Assembly: GCA_017547165.1 (NCBI GenBank)
Contig: JAFYQK010000010.1
Coordinates: forward strand, 1 to 64,000
Direction: 5' to 3'
DNA from: Bacteroidaceae bacterium
GTDB lineage: Bacteria; Bacteroidota; Bacteroidia; Bacteroidales; Bacteroidaceae
DNA: 64,000 bases
Position 1 is the stretch's first letter. Every line of letters begins with the position of its first letter. The notes beneath the pieces were generated by a model. It was given only the letters and a program-made list of their open reading frames with translations, did no database searches and had not been told where the DNA came from. Made by a program: the position numbers and the translations under genes. Below, piece after piece: positions 1 through 8,196 of this stretch.

Positions 1-168
1 GACTTTTTATGGAATTGACAAGCTTTATGTTCTACTATTAAATAAATAATAGCGCTTGTACTACAATTTCTGTCTACGAAAATCTTTCAAAGAACTCTTT
101 CTTTTGTCGCGTAACAGTCAGTCCTCCAATATTGCAGGAGGCATTCCCGTTTTGCGAGTGCAAAGGTA
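1..168 (-). promoter_or_regulatory. probable rRNA operon promoter and leader
   Basis: On the minus strand TACCTTTGCA (plus positions 159-168) matches the Bacteroidota -7 element. The transcript would run off the left edge of the window. Its first part has a CCTCC/GGAGG hairpin (plus 122-140), followed by AGTTCTTTGAAAGATTTTC, which resembles the boxA-type antitermination sequence found in Bacteroidales rRNA leaders. No reading frame opens here. The 16S gene itself is not in the window, so the assignment rests on the leader only. The alternative is the leader of another stable RNA or an unrelated gene. Confidence 0.5.
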
Positions 169-378
169 GAACTTTTATTTAAACTGGCAAAGGAATACTA
201 AAGAAAATTACAAGAAAAATAAAAAATGAGTGTAAATGGGAAAATCGCTGAGAATATATAAAGGTATACACATTATTAATATATAAAGAGAGAAGCAGGA
301 AGTAATGCCGTACTGTATCGGAACATAAACACAAATTATCTTTAATATTATTTTAAGCAAAAAGGCAACAATACTAAA
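169..378. other. intergenic, nothing recognised
   Basis: AT-rich stretch between the putative rRNA leader and the terminator of the DUF975 gene. I see no frame with coding character and no further repeat. Confidence 0.5.
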
Positions 379-414
379 AATCTCTGTACTGTTATTAAGT
401 GCAGTACAGAGATT
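379..414 (-). terminator. rho-independent terminator of the DUF975 gene
   Basis: A perfect 13-bp inverted repeat (AATCTCTGTACTG / CAGTACAGAGATT, plus 379-391 and 402-414) lies 35 nt past the stop codon of the leftward gene. On the minus strand it is followed by a run of Ts. Confidence 0.85.
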
Positions 415-449
415 CTATAGTATAATGCAACTAATAATAATTGTATATC

Positions 450-1076
450 TTATGGCTGCTTACACTCATATTCAGACTTTACCTCCTCATAGAACTCTAC
501 CATTGAAGCCTGTACGTAGGGAACAAGCCAAATATAGCCAATACCAAAAGTAAAGAAGCAAAGAATACCCCATCCGATGAACGTGAGTTGGAGACAAAAA
601 AGTTTCATTTTGTAACCATCCATCATTTTCATACTGAGTTCAATAGCTTCATTATTTCTCTTCTCGGGACAATCAAACAGGATGAAAGGAGTCATTGCAT
701 AGGAAAAGCCCTTGATGATACCTGGAACTATGAATAGCGAGGTCCACAAAAGGACATAAATCACCTCCAAGAACATAGTGGTGAATATACGAATAAAGTC
801 CTTGTATCCAGCAAACATCTTACCAATACCAAAAGGATCCTCTACACCTCGACGATTCAAAAGGAATGCCATACAAAAGCCCCAAGCCAATGGCATAAGA
901 AAGAAAGTGACTAAAGTACCAAGCCCTTGCTGAACTACATCCAAGACAAATACTGCGGTAACAGAAAATACCCATGAAATGAAAAAATAAACGAAAGTTA
1001 GCATTGCAGCCTCGGTCCAATGCCCCTTTAGAGCGACACGAGCCGCCGAACGAATTGATGATGTTGATTTAATCAT
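450..1076 (-). CDS. DUF975 family integral membrane protein
   Basis: 208 residues with about four to five hydrophobic segments (roughly 22-45, 53-75, 100-125 and 160-190). The segment FSYAMTPFILFDCPEKRNNE followed by AIELSMKMMDGYK and a hydrophobic LTFIGWGILCF stretch is the typical DUF975 pattern: a small cytosolic helical loop, then the last membrane pair. The family is widespread in Firmicutes and Bacteroidota and has no established function. The gene stands alone, with its own terminator at 379-414. I see no strong TAnnTTTG element directly upstream, so its promoter is undefined. Confidence 0.8.
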   Translation of the reverse strand: MIKSTSSIRSAARVALKGHWTEAAMLTFVYFFISWVFSVTAVFVLDVVQQGLGTLVTFFLMPLAWGFCMAFLLNRRGVEDPFGIGKMFAGYKDFIRIFTTMFLEVIYVLLWTSLFIVPGIIKGFSYAMTPFILFDCPEKRNNEAIELSMKMMDGYKMKLFCLQLTFIGWGILCFFTFGIGYIWLVPYVQASMVEFYEEVKSEYECKQP

Positions 1077-1190
1077 AATACAAAAGTTTTGAAATTAATA
1101 AATTGGTGTTTATATATTTAAATGTTGATATTCATAAATCAAGTACTCGGATGTTGTAGAATATTGATTTGCAAATGCACTTACATAAAC

Positions 1191-1227
1191 AAAAAAGCGT
1201 GGAGCCAGCACTAATGCTCGTTCCACG
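1191..1227 (-). terminator. terminator of the structured ncRNA
   Basis: On the minus strand CGTGGA...TCCACG (plus 1222-1227 and 1198-1203) encloses a second hairpin AGCA-TTAG-TGCT and is followed by C and six Ts (plus 1191-1196). This is a clear intrinsic terminator with no open frame ending upstream of it. Confidence 0.8.
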
Positions 1228-1503
1228 GTCTAAAGGCTCTCGCATTGCCCCAATCTGTCCGAAACGAGCAACGCTGAAAGCCCCACACCAATGCATATAT
1301 AAACACCATAGATATGAAGCCGTTTAGACATCATATTTTGAGATGTAAATAATACACCACTTGGAGGATTCCCGTTGCCTTGTATCGACAGATTGATGAA
1401 TTTGCGAGATTCTTAGACCGTCAAAACAAAGCGTACAGTAACGCCATTTATGTATATGTATCATACCCGCCTTATGCCCATTGGGACTTTCTGTACGAGA
1501 ATG
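1196..1503 (-). ncRNA. structured ~300-nt non-coding RNA, family not identified
   Basis: The ends are set by a TATATTTG promoter element (plus 1510-1517, minus strand) and the terminator at 1191-1227. Three helices are visible by eye. A 7-bp helix CGTACAG/CTGTACG (plus 1491-1497 with 1432-1438) caps the 5' domain. A perfect 9-bp long-range helix pairs plus 1413-1421 with 1225-1233 (ACGGTCTAA). A 14-bp hairpin with one bulged base pairs plus 1268-1282 with 1235-1248 (GCGTTGC/GCAATGC, then GGCTTTC/GAGAGCC). The longest frame inside is a 62-residue minus-strand ORF (plus 1324-1512) that starts upstream of the expected RNA start and has no ribosome-binding sequence. It does not look like RNase P RNA, tmRNA or SRP RNA: I do not find their signature sequences. 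A 6S-like regulator or another Bacteroidales-specific RNA is possible. Confidence 0.65.
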
Positions 1504-1509
1504 ACATTG

Positions 1510-1517
1510 CAAATATA
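1510..1517 (-). promoter_or_regulatory. -7 promoter element of the ncRNA
   Basis: CAAATATA on plus reads TATATTTG on minus, an exact match to TAnnTTTG. The -33 region is weak (GTTT rather than TTTG). Confidence 0.65.
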
Positions 1518-1660
1518 CTAAAATACTTTAAGAAAAAACATTTTTATTTTTAAATTTAAGTCTTTTTGTGCGAACAACATTAATCTATAAAAACGAAACA
1601 GAACATCTTTACCTAACAAAAATATTGACAATAAAATATTCTTTAAATAGAGATAAAAAC

Positions 1661-1758
1661 ACTCCCTAATCTTTGAGGCGGAAGATTAAATCTTAGGACA
1701 TAAGATAGTAATCTTAGAGGTCAAAGATAGTAATGTTTGGAACGGAAGATTAGGGAGT
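1661..1758. repeat. palindromic-unit array A (22-nt family)
   Basis: Perfect 13-bp outer inverted repeats (ACTCCCTAATCTT 1661-1673; AAGATTAGGGAGT 1746-1758) enclose palindromic units of the form AAGAT-n-AATCTT. AATCTT begins at 1668, 1689 and 1710, and AATGTT at 1732, giving steps of 21-22 nt. Spacers are 7-8 nt and rich in GGAC, GGTC or GGAAC. Same layout as arrays B, C and D. Confidence 0.75.
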
Positions 1759-1902
1759 AGTTAGAAATAGGACACAAACTATATTTCAAAAAAAACATAA
1801 AGAAGAAAAGCAGCCTAAAATACATTTGATTATCAATTCATTAGAGCAACCCACACAATGCACATTACACATCTCCAAATTGAACATTATAAACCAAGAA
1901 AA
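1759..1902. other. intergenic, nothing recognised
   Basis: AT-rich non-coding sequence between array A and the terminator of the DHH gene. No frame, repeat or promoter stands out. Confidence 0.5.
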
Positions 1903-1941
1903 AATGGAAAGGATTTTGTTTTTCATACAACCCTTCCCATT
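1903..1941 (-). terminator. probable terminator of the DHH gene
   Basis: On the minus strand AATGGgAAGG...CCTTtCCATT is followed by TTTTCTT. It lies about 92 nt past the stop codon of the leftward DHH gene. Confidence 0.6.
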
Positions 1942-2033
1942 CTTAAACACAAAAAATATTTACATCGCCACACTTTAATAGCAGATAAAAAAAAATACAG
2001 AGGATTAATCAAGTAAACCCACAATAATAGACT

Positions 2034-3095
2034 CTATCCTTGCAAGAGAGCACGATATTCATGAACTGCCTTGCGGTACAACTCTATTGCCTCTTCTATG
2101 GTACATTGTAATCTACCCCCAGACGCATTCTTATGACCTCCGCCATTGAAAAAACGAGCCGACATTTCATTGCATGGAAAATCGTCTACACTACGAAGTG
2201 AGAACTTGACAAATCCAACATGCTCGGTATCCTCGCTAATAAAAGCTGACAATCTCATGCCCTGTATCTGAAGTGGCATATTAACAATCCCCTCAGTATC
2301 ACCATTTTTAACACCAAGCATCTTGCGCTCCTGATTGGTAAGAGTCATCAAAGAGGCATTCATACCGCCTATGACCTCCATCTTAACATACAACAGATAC
2401 CCTATCAGACGCATACGATTGGGAGTGGAAGTAAAGAACACGTTACGATAAATCTTATCTTTATCTATTCCACAAGAAAGAAGGGTGCTGATACATTCGT
2501 AGACAACACTACGATTGGAGGCATAGGTGAAGGCACCGGTATCAGTCATCATACCGGTATAGATGCATGTCGCCTCCTTAACCGACATATTTGACAATTC
2601 TCCCAACTGATGCATAATATGACAGATAACCTCGCAAGTGGCGCACATTTCGGGTTGAGAGATTTGAATATTACAGAAGCCTTCCTGAGGATGCAAATGA
2701 TGGTCGGCCATCACCATAAAACCTCCAGCTACTCCCATACTCCTCTCCATGCACTCTGTAAGGATACTTTCCATCTCCAAAGCTCTTGATGGGGCGTTCA
2801 TATCACAAACCCATATCAAGTCGGCACTACGTAACAATATGTCAGCCTCCTCCTTCTTTTTATCATAACGAATAATCTCGTTAACACCGGGCATCCAGTG
2901 GAGAAAGTCTGGAAAACGATTGGGAACAACTACCCTGCATTCTTTGCCTAGACGCTTCATCCATGCAGAAATACCAAGTGTACTTCCGAGGGCATCACCA
3001 TCGGGACTGACATGACACACACACACCACACGATGTGCTTGCTCTATCTTTTCTTTTAACACGAACAATTGTCCGTCTGTTATCACTTTTTCCAT
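2034..3095 (-). CDS. DHH/DHHA1 phosphoesterase, NrnA-like oligoribonuclease / pAp phosphatase
   Basis: 353 residues from the ATG at 3095. A longer upstream extension of the frame would cross the promoter and overlap fmt, so I reject it. Motif order fits the NrnA-type DHH family: SPDGDALGS (DGD at 32-34), an acidic CDMN near 98, ADHH (DHH at 131-133), TDTGAF in the middle, and the DHHA1 signature GGGHKNASGG at 318-327 near the C-terminus. Family members hydrolyse short oligoribonucleotides, pAp or cyclic dinucleotide products with Mn2+. Which substrate applies here cannot be read from sequence. Divergent from fmt. The minus-strand -7 element TATATTTG (plus 3104-3111) is only eight bases from the start codon, so the message would have almost no leader. 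Confidence 0.85.
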   Translation of the reverse strand: MEKVITDGQLFVLKEKIEQAHRVVCVCHVSPDGDALGSTLGISAWMKRLGKECRVVVPNRFPDFLHWMPGVNEIIRYDKKKEEADILLRSADLIWVCDMNAPSRALEMESILTECMERSMGVAGGFMVMADHHLHPQEGFCNIQISQPEMCATCEVICHIMHQLGELSNMSVKEATCIYTGMMTDTGAFTYASNRSVVYECISTLLSCGIDKDKIYRNVFFTSTPNRMRLIGYLLYVKMEVIGGMNASLMTLTNQERKMLGVKNGDTEGIVNMPLQIQGMRLSAFISEDTEHVGFVKFSLRSVDDFPCNEMSARFFNGGGHKNASGGRLQCTIEEAIELYRKAVHEYRALLQG

Positions 3096-3103
3096 ACAGG
3101 AGA

Positions 3104-3132
3104 CAAATATACGGAGAATAATTGTATCTTTG
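3104..3132. promoter_or_regulatory. overlapping divergent promoters for the DHH gene and fmt
   Basis: Minus-strand TATATTTG (plus 3104-3111) and plus-strand TATCTTTG (3125-3132) are separated by only 13 bp, so each lies in the -33/-7 spacer of the other. Polymerase probably cannot occupy both at once. The -33 elements are weak on both strands. Confidence 0.65.
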
Positions 3133-3161
3133 CACATGAGAGGATATAAATATAAGTTGAT

Positions 3162-4142
3162 ATGGAAAAGAAAGACTTGAGAATAGTATACATGGGCACG
3201 CCAGATTTTGCCGTCCCCACTCTTGAACGTCTCATCAGCGACGGATATAATGTAGTTGGTGTCATCACAATGCCCGACAAACCAATCGGCCGCCACCAAA
3301 GCCAGTTGCAAGCATCTCCTGTAAAAGAGTGTGCCATGCGCCATAATATTCCAGTTTTACAACCCGAGAAACTTAAAGACGAGATATTTTTAGAGGAACT
3401 TCGCCAACTGAAAGCCGATTTACAGATTGTTGTTGCATTCCGTATGTTGCCCGAGGTTGTGTGGGCCATGCCACGATTAGGTACATTTAATCTGCATGCC
3501 GCCTTATTGCCTCAATACAGAGGTGCAGCACCTATAAATTGGGCTATTATAAACGGAGACCGCGAAACAGGCATTACCACCTTCTTCTTGGATCACCAGA
3601 TAGATACGGGCGAAGTCATTCAGCAAGCGAGAGTTCCCATCGGTGAGGACGACAATGTGGAAGACATACATGACCGACTGATGACCTTGGGTGCAGATCT
3701 TGTTGCCGAGACGGTACAGAATATCATTGAAGGAAAAATAAAGCCCATACCGCAAGAGCAAATGCACACCGACGAACATTTGCGTCCCGCTCCAAAAATA
3801 TTCCGCGAGACATGCCAAATCATCTGGACAGACCATACTGTTGAAAGTGCGCATAACTTTATCAGAGGTTTAAGTCCATACCCTGGTGCCTGGACTACTA
3901 TCATCACTCCCGATGGCAAGGAAACCACCATGAAAATATATAAGACCAAAAAGAACCCTTCTGCCTGTAAAGAGACAAACGAACAACGCACAAATCTATA
4001 TTCCGATTCGAACAAAAATCTTTGCATACGACTAACAGATGGTGAATTGCAAATACTTGAATTGCAATTGGCTGGCAAGAGAAAGATGAATGCCTCCGAC
4101 TTTCTGCGTGGCACTTCCATAGAAGGATGGAGTCTTAAATAA
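3162..4142 (+). CDS. fmt: methionyl-tRNA formyltransferase
   Basis: 326 residues, normal for Fmt. The N-terminal Rossmann-type formyltransferase domain starts RIVYMGTPDFAVPTLERL (7-24). The catalytic region is FNLHAALLPQYRGAAPINW (109-127), with N110 and H112, followed by D148 in FLDHQIDTGE. The C-terminal tRNA-binding barrel ends DFLRGTSIEGWSL. The enzyme formylates Met-tRNA(fMet) with 10-formyl-tetrahydrofolate for initiation. The ATG lies 29 nt after the TATCTTTG element, with 22 nt between its stop and the next gene, so it is probably cotranscribed with the MG2 protein. Confidence 0.97.
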   Translation: MEKKDLRIVYMGTPDFAVPTLERLISDGYNVVGVITMPDKPIGRHQSQLQASPVKECAMRHNIPVLQPEKLKDEIFLEELRQLKADLQIVVAFRMLPEVVWAMPRLGTFNLHAALLPQYRGAAPINWAIINGDRETGITTFFLDHQIDTGEVIQQARVPIGEDDNVEDIHDRLMTLGADLVAETVQNIIEGKIKPIPQEQMHTDEHLRPAPKIFRETCQIIWTDHTVESAHNFIRGLSPYPGAWTTIITPDGKETTMKIYKTKKNPSACKETNEQRTNLYSDSNKNLCIRLTDGELQILELQLAGKRKMNASDFLRGTSIEGWSLK

Positions 4143-4164
4143 GCAACATATTAAACTAAAAATA

Positions 4165-6942
4165 ATGCGCATAATAAAAGTTCTAATAAGTTTCGCCTTG
4201 ATTTCTTTTTGCGCCCTACATTGCTATGCACAAGAAAATCTTGAAAGTTTAGTTAACCGTTTGAAGACTTTTGGCGAGAAGATTCCTCAGGAACAGATAT
4301 TCTTGCATCTCGACAATAGCAGTTACTACTTGAACGACACCATATTCTACAAAGCATATGTAAGGCGAACCGACAATGGCAAGCCTTCAAACCTTAGTGG
4401 GATCTTGTATTGCGAACTGCTCAACAATGATGGTTATTTGGTTGAACGCCAGATGATAACACTTGACAAGGGCGAAGGACATGGCAATTTCTGCTTGACC
4501 GACACTACCCTTTATGCAGGCTATTACGAAATTAGGGCATACACTCGATGGCAACTGAATTGGGGCATCACAGAGCAACCACATAGCAAATGGGCCGACG
4601 ACTACTTCTTCAACAAGCAGATGGTCAAAGACTACTATCGCGACTATGAGAAACTATATTCGCGCGTTTTCCCTGTATACAACAAGCCCCTATCACCTGG
4701 CGACTACACTCCCGAGATGACATTACGCCCCCTGGCAGCATATTACAAAAATCCCAATGAAAATCCCCACACCACAATTCAGTTCTTTCCCGAAGGAGGA
4801 AACCTTGTAGAGGGGGTCAAGCAACGGATAGCATGGGAGGTTCGCAACGAGATTGGAATGGCCCTTGAAGGAACATTGTGTGTGCATCTTACAAATGGAG
4901 ACAGCATTGTTTCCCAAACCATGAACCGCGGAAGAGGAGTTTTCGAGATCACCCCTGTTGCCGGCCAAGAACCGAAGGCAACCTTCACCCCAAAGAAGAA
5001 TTCAACTAATCCGGCTAACACACAATCTGCAACTAAACAACTGCCCGCCCCCACCAAAGACGGAGTAGCTTTGCGTGTCAACACCGATACTTTAGGCATC
5101 AATATTTTATATGCTACACCAAAAACAGTTTTAAATGATACGTTGGGACTAACTATCATGCAAAATGGCATATTGAAGCATTTCCGTGAACTCAATGGCG
5201 ATACCATACAATTCCTTGCCAACGAACCAGGTGTATACCAGATTACCATCTTCAATCCCGAAGGGAAGGTATATGCCGACAGATTATGTTTCTTCTTACC
5301 AGCCAGATTTAATCACAACAACGTATCGTTCAATGGAATAAAAGAAAACAACTACAAAGCCTTTGAACCCATTTCATTTGAGATTAAGGGCGAGCCTGGT
5401 TCCTCTTTGTCTGTTGCCGTAAGAGATGCGGCCAAAAGCGAATATATCTACGACACTGGTTCCATGCTCACCGAAGCATTACTATCAAGCCAAATCAAAG
5501 GTTTTGTACCACATCCCCAATGGTTTTTCGAATCTGACAATGCAGAAAGACGCCTGGCACTCGACTTGCTGATGATGGTGCAGGGATGGCGCAAGTATTC
5601 CTGGAAGGTGATGGCCCTGCCACAACAGTTTGTTTTGCGACACATGCCTGAGGGACGATACCCTCGATGGTCAGGACAAGTACATAATTATTCGGCAGAA
5701 CAAGTCTTGAGTATCTACGAGCAACAAGCTCAAACTACCCAGCATCAGGGAGCTGAAGATGGGGGCGAAATAGAAGAACAAGAGGAAGAATATAAAGAAC
5801 AAGCAGAAGAGAGCAGAGAGCAAGATAGTCGTGACAGGTTCAACAAGAAAGAGAACAACTTAAAACACCCGGTGGTGGTTCATGCAGAGTTCTCACAACC
5901 AGGTAACCAGGGAGTGACTGGCGAAATGTTTAGTCAAGGAGAATTTTCAATTGATTTCCCCCGCTATTACGAAGAATTCTTCTTCTTCCTTGCCGCAAGC
6001 GACAGCACAAAATGGAAGAAGGGAGTTCCGCCAATATGGACACAAACAGGCAGAAGCAAACACGACGAGATCGAGTTTCCCGAATTCTATGTAAAACTTG
6101 ATCCCATTTATCCACGATTCGTCAAGCCTTATGACTACTACCAATCGCACATAGCACCAATGCCAAAGAGCTATCCTCTATATAATGCACAAGACGAATA
6201 TGTGCGCATGCTTTCTGAAGTTACTATAGGTGCCCGAAGAAACGGACGAAGAAGATTTGGGCATTGGCGCCCTGCCTTCATCATAGATGCATATGAAGCC
6301 TTCAATGCAACATGTGACGCCGGATTCACCCCAGGGTATTTCATGGGATCCTCACGTTTTGGAGAAGATATCGCACGCACATATATTGGCGATATGAAAA
6401 TGGATAGAAAATACGAAATCAATTATCGTTTTGACGGCAAAATACTAATTGACCGTAACTCATCCTCACAAGGTAAAAGAAAAACAGACATTCCCAATGC
6501 TATGCCAGAATCCATCAGCAACATCAGCGACAACAAACTTGACAAGTACAATTACTTGTGGAACTTGAGCGATGTTATAGTTTACACGGATTACTCTCCA
6601 CGAAACGACAAACACAACAAATACAAAGGCAACGAAATACCGTCAGTCACCGTTGACCTCATACTCTTGAAAGACGGAGAAGAAAGATCGTATCAAAAAA
6701 ACCGACGCTGGAAGATGAAGGGTTTCTCCATCGCAGACGAGTTCTATTCTCCCGACTATTCAAAAACTCCTTTGCCGCAACACGATTTTCGCCGCACTCT
6801 TTATTGGAATCCTTCTATCAGGCTTGACGAAAACGGTAAAGCACAAATAACCTTATACAACAACTCCTCGACAAGCCTGTTGCAGATTCAGGCTGAAGGC
6901 TGGACAAAAGAAGGTGCCCCTCAGAGTGGCAAAGTGAACTAA
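4165..6942 (+). CDS. large secreted MG2-domain (alpha-2-macroglobulin-like) envelope protein
   Basis: 925 residues with a signal peptide (FALISFCALHCYAQ, cleavage near residue 22). The first part has the MG2-type pattern: QIFLHLDNSSYYLNDTIFYK, then a beta-rich stretch on how a partner is used, GYYEIRAYTRW and IQFFPEGGNLVEG. Similar proteins are common in Bacteroidota, where MG2 modules often precede carboxypeptidase-like or TonB-plug regions. An acidic Glu/Gln-rich linker lies around 520-560. The C-terminal RTLYWNPSIRLDENGKAQI block is typical of these proteins. It probably acts in the periplasm or at the outer membrane; the function is unknown. Cotranscription with fmt (22-nt gap) probably reflects gene packing. 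The acidic linker looks low-complexity and may be specific to this lineage. Confidence 0.7.
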   Translation: MRIIKVLISFALISFCALHCYAQENLESLVNRLKTFGEKIPQEQIFLHLDNSSYYLNDTIFYKAYVRRTDNGKPSNLSGILYCELLNNDGYLVERQMITLDKGEGHGNFCLTDTTLYAGYYEIRAYTRWQLNWGITEQPHSKWADDYFFNKQMVKDYYRDYEKLYSRVFPVYNKPLSPGDYTPEMTLRPLAAYYKNPNENPHTTIQFFPEGGNLVEGVKQRIAWEVRNEIGMALEGTLCVHLTNGDSIVSQTMNRGRGVFEITPVAGQEPKATFTPKKNSTNPANTQSATKQLPAPTKDGVALRVNTDTLGINILYATPKTVLNDTLGLTIMQNGILKHFRELNGDTIQFLANEPGVYQITIFNPEGKVYADRLCFFLPARFNHNNVSFNGIKENNYKAFEPISFEIKGEPGSSLSVAVRDAAKSEYIYDTGSMLTEALLSSQIKGFVPHPQWFFESDNAERRLALDLLMMVQGWRKYSWKVMALPQQFVLRHMPEGRYPRWSGQVHNYSAEQVLSIYEQQAQTTQHQGAEDGGEIEEQEEEYKEQAEESREQDSRDRFNKKENNLKHPVVVHAEFSQPGNQGVTGEMFSQGEFSIDFPRYYEEFFFFLAASDSTKWKKGVPPIWTQTGRSKHDEIEFPEFYVKLDPIYPRFVKPYDYYQSHIAPMPKSYPLYNAQDEYVRMLSEVTIGARRNGRRRFGHWRPAFIIDAYEAFNATCDAGFTPGYFMGSSRFGEDIARTYIGDMKMDRKYEINYRFDGKILIDRNSSSQGKRKTDIPNAMPESISNISDNKLDKYNYLWNLSDVIVYTDYSPRNDKHNKYKGNEIPSVTVDLILLKDGEERSYQKNRRWKMKGFSIADEFYSPDYSKTPLPQHDFRRTLYWNPSIRLDENGKAQITLYNNSSTSLLQIQAEGWTKEGAPQSGKVN

Positions 6943-7012
6943 TATTGTTCAAATTAGGATATTTAAGCATTTATTGCAGAAAGAACATCTGTTGTTTATC
7001 ACAAGTTTTTAC

Positions 7013-7020
7013 TATATTTG
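7013..7020 (+). promoter_or_regulatory. -7 promoter element of the sugar kinase/nhaA operon
   Basis: TATATTTG, exact consensus, 39 nt upstream of the ATG at 7060. It rules out an upstream alternative start at 7018, which lies inside the element. Confidence 0.75.
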
Positions 7021-7059
7021 CGTTCAGCAAAACACAATAACATATTAATCTCTATACAC

Positions 7060-8163
7060 ATGGAACAAAACGAATTGAAGAACATTGTATCGCACTTCGC
7101 CATCCGTGGCACAGTCAGTGACATCAAACCCCTTGGTGCCGGTCTTATTAACGACACCCTGCTGGTAACCACCGCCGAGGCCGATGCCCCCAATTATGTA
7201 TTGCAACGCGTGAATACAAATGTATTCCCCGATGTAGACCTCGTAATGCGCAACATCTATGCCGTTACCACACACATCCGCAAAAAGCTGGAGGCTGCCG
7301 GTGAAACAGAGATTGACCGCAAGGTTCTTACCTTTATGCCCTCGAAAGACGACGAGACAAAACTTTATGCCATTGTAGATGGTCAGTATTGGCGCATGAT
7401 GATTTTTATCGAAAACGCCATCACCAAGCAAGCTGTTAACCCAGAGAGTTCTCGTGCTGCGGGCAAGGCTTTTGGCCAGTTCCAGGCAATGCTTGCCGAC
7501 ATTCCCGTAGAATTAGGCGAGACCATCAAGGACTTCCACAACATGGAATTCCGTCTTCAGCAGTTGCGCGAAGTCATTGCGAAGGATCCCGTTGGCCGTG
7601 TGGCAGAACCTGAAGTTCAGGCTATGCTCAAGGAAATTAACGCCCGCGCTGAATATATGTGCCAGGCAGAGAGAATGGGCCGTGAGGGTGTTCTGCCCAA
7701 GCGCGTATGCCATTGCGACACCAAGGTTAACAACATGATGTTTGACCAGCAAGATAATGTGCTTTGTGTCATTGACCTCGACACCGTGATGCCCAACTTT
7801 ATCTTCTCTGACTATGGCGACTTCTTGCGCACCGGTGCGAACAAAGTTGCAGAAGACTTCCAAGATATGGACGCTGTATGCTTCGATGTAGATATTTTCA
7901 AGGCATTCACCGAGGGTTACCTTTCAAGTGCAAACAGCTTCTTGACTCGTGTCGAGATAGAAAACCTCCCCTATGCGGTTAAGCTCTTCCCCTACATGCA
8001 GTGTGTCCGCTTCTTGTGGGACTACCTCAGTGGCGACAAATACTGGAAGTGCCAATACGACAATCACAACTTCGTGCGTGCCAACAACCAGCTTCACCTC
8101 CTGCTCAGCATTGAGAAGCATGAAAGCGAGATGGAGGCATTCATTGCAGATTGCTTGAAGTAA
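7060..8163 (+). CDS. APH-fold sugar kinase, NahK-like N-acetylhexosamine kinase
   Basis: 367 residues from the ATG at 7060, chosen because the -7 element covers any earlier start. The aminoglycoside phosphotransferase fold is clear. An N-terminal lobe has INDTLLVTT, then the catalytic loop CHCDTKVNNMMFD (around 216-228) and the Mg-binding segment VIDLDTVMP (around 240-248), followed by DYGDFLRTGAN. These match the Bacteroides/Bifidobacterium group that includes NahK, which phosphorylates GlcNAc or GalNAc at C1 in the galacto-/lacto-N-biose pathway. Substrate is an inference from similarity. It may serve the same host-glycan diet as the sialic acid block downstream. nhaA follows after 33 nt, probably in the same transcript. 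Confidence 0.75.
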   Translation: MEQNELKNIVSHFAIRGTVSDIKPLGAGLINDTLLVTTAEADAPNYVLQRVNTNVFPDVDLVMRNIYAVTTHIRKKLEAAGETEIDRKVLTFMPSKDDETKLYAIVDGQYWRMMIFIENAITKQAVNPESSRAAGKAFGQFQAMLADIPVELGETIKDFHNMEFRLQQLREVIAKDPVGRVAEPEVQAMLKEINARAEYMCQAERMGREGVLPKRVCHCDTKVNNMMFDQQDNVLCVIDLDTVMPNFIFSDYGDFLRTGANKVAEDFQDMDAVCFDVDIFKAFTEGYLSSANSFLTRVEIENLPYAVKLFPYMQCVRFLWDYLSGDKYWKCQYDNHNFVRANNQLHLLLSIEKHESEMEAFIADCLK

Positions 8164-8196
8164 GCATACGCCCCGCACAAAGCGGAGCACAAATAA

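Noticed and set aside
1324-1512. A 62-codon minus-strand frame inside the ncRNA region.
   Set aside because: Its start lies upstream of the predicted RNA start, it has no ribosome-binding sequence, and its codons coincide with base-paired helices.
1191-1517. The structured RNA as RNase P RNA, tmRNA or SRP RNA.
   Set aside because: I do not find the class-defining sequences of these RNAs, and the ends do not pair with each other as they would in RNase P or 6S-type RNA. Family left open.
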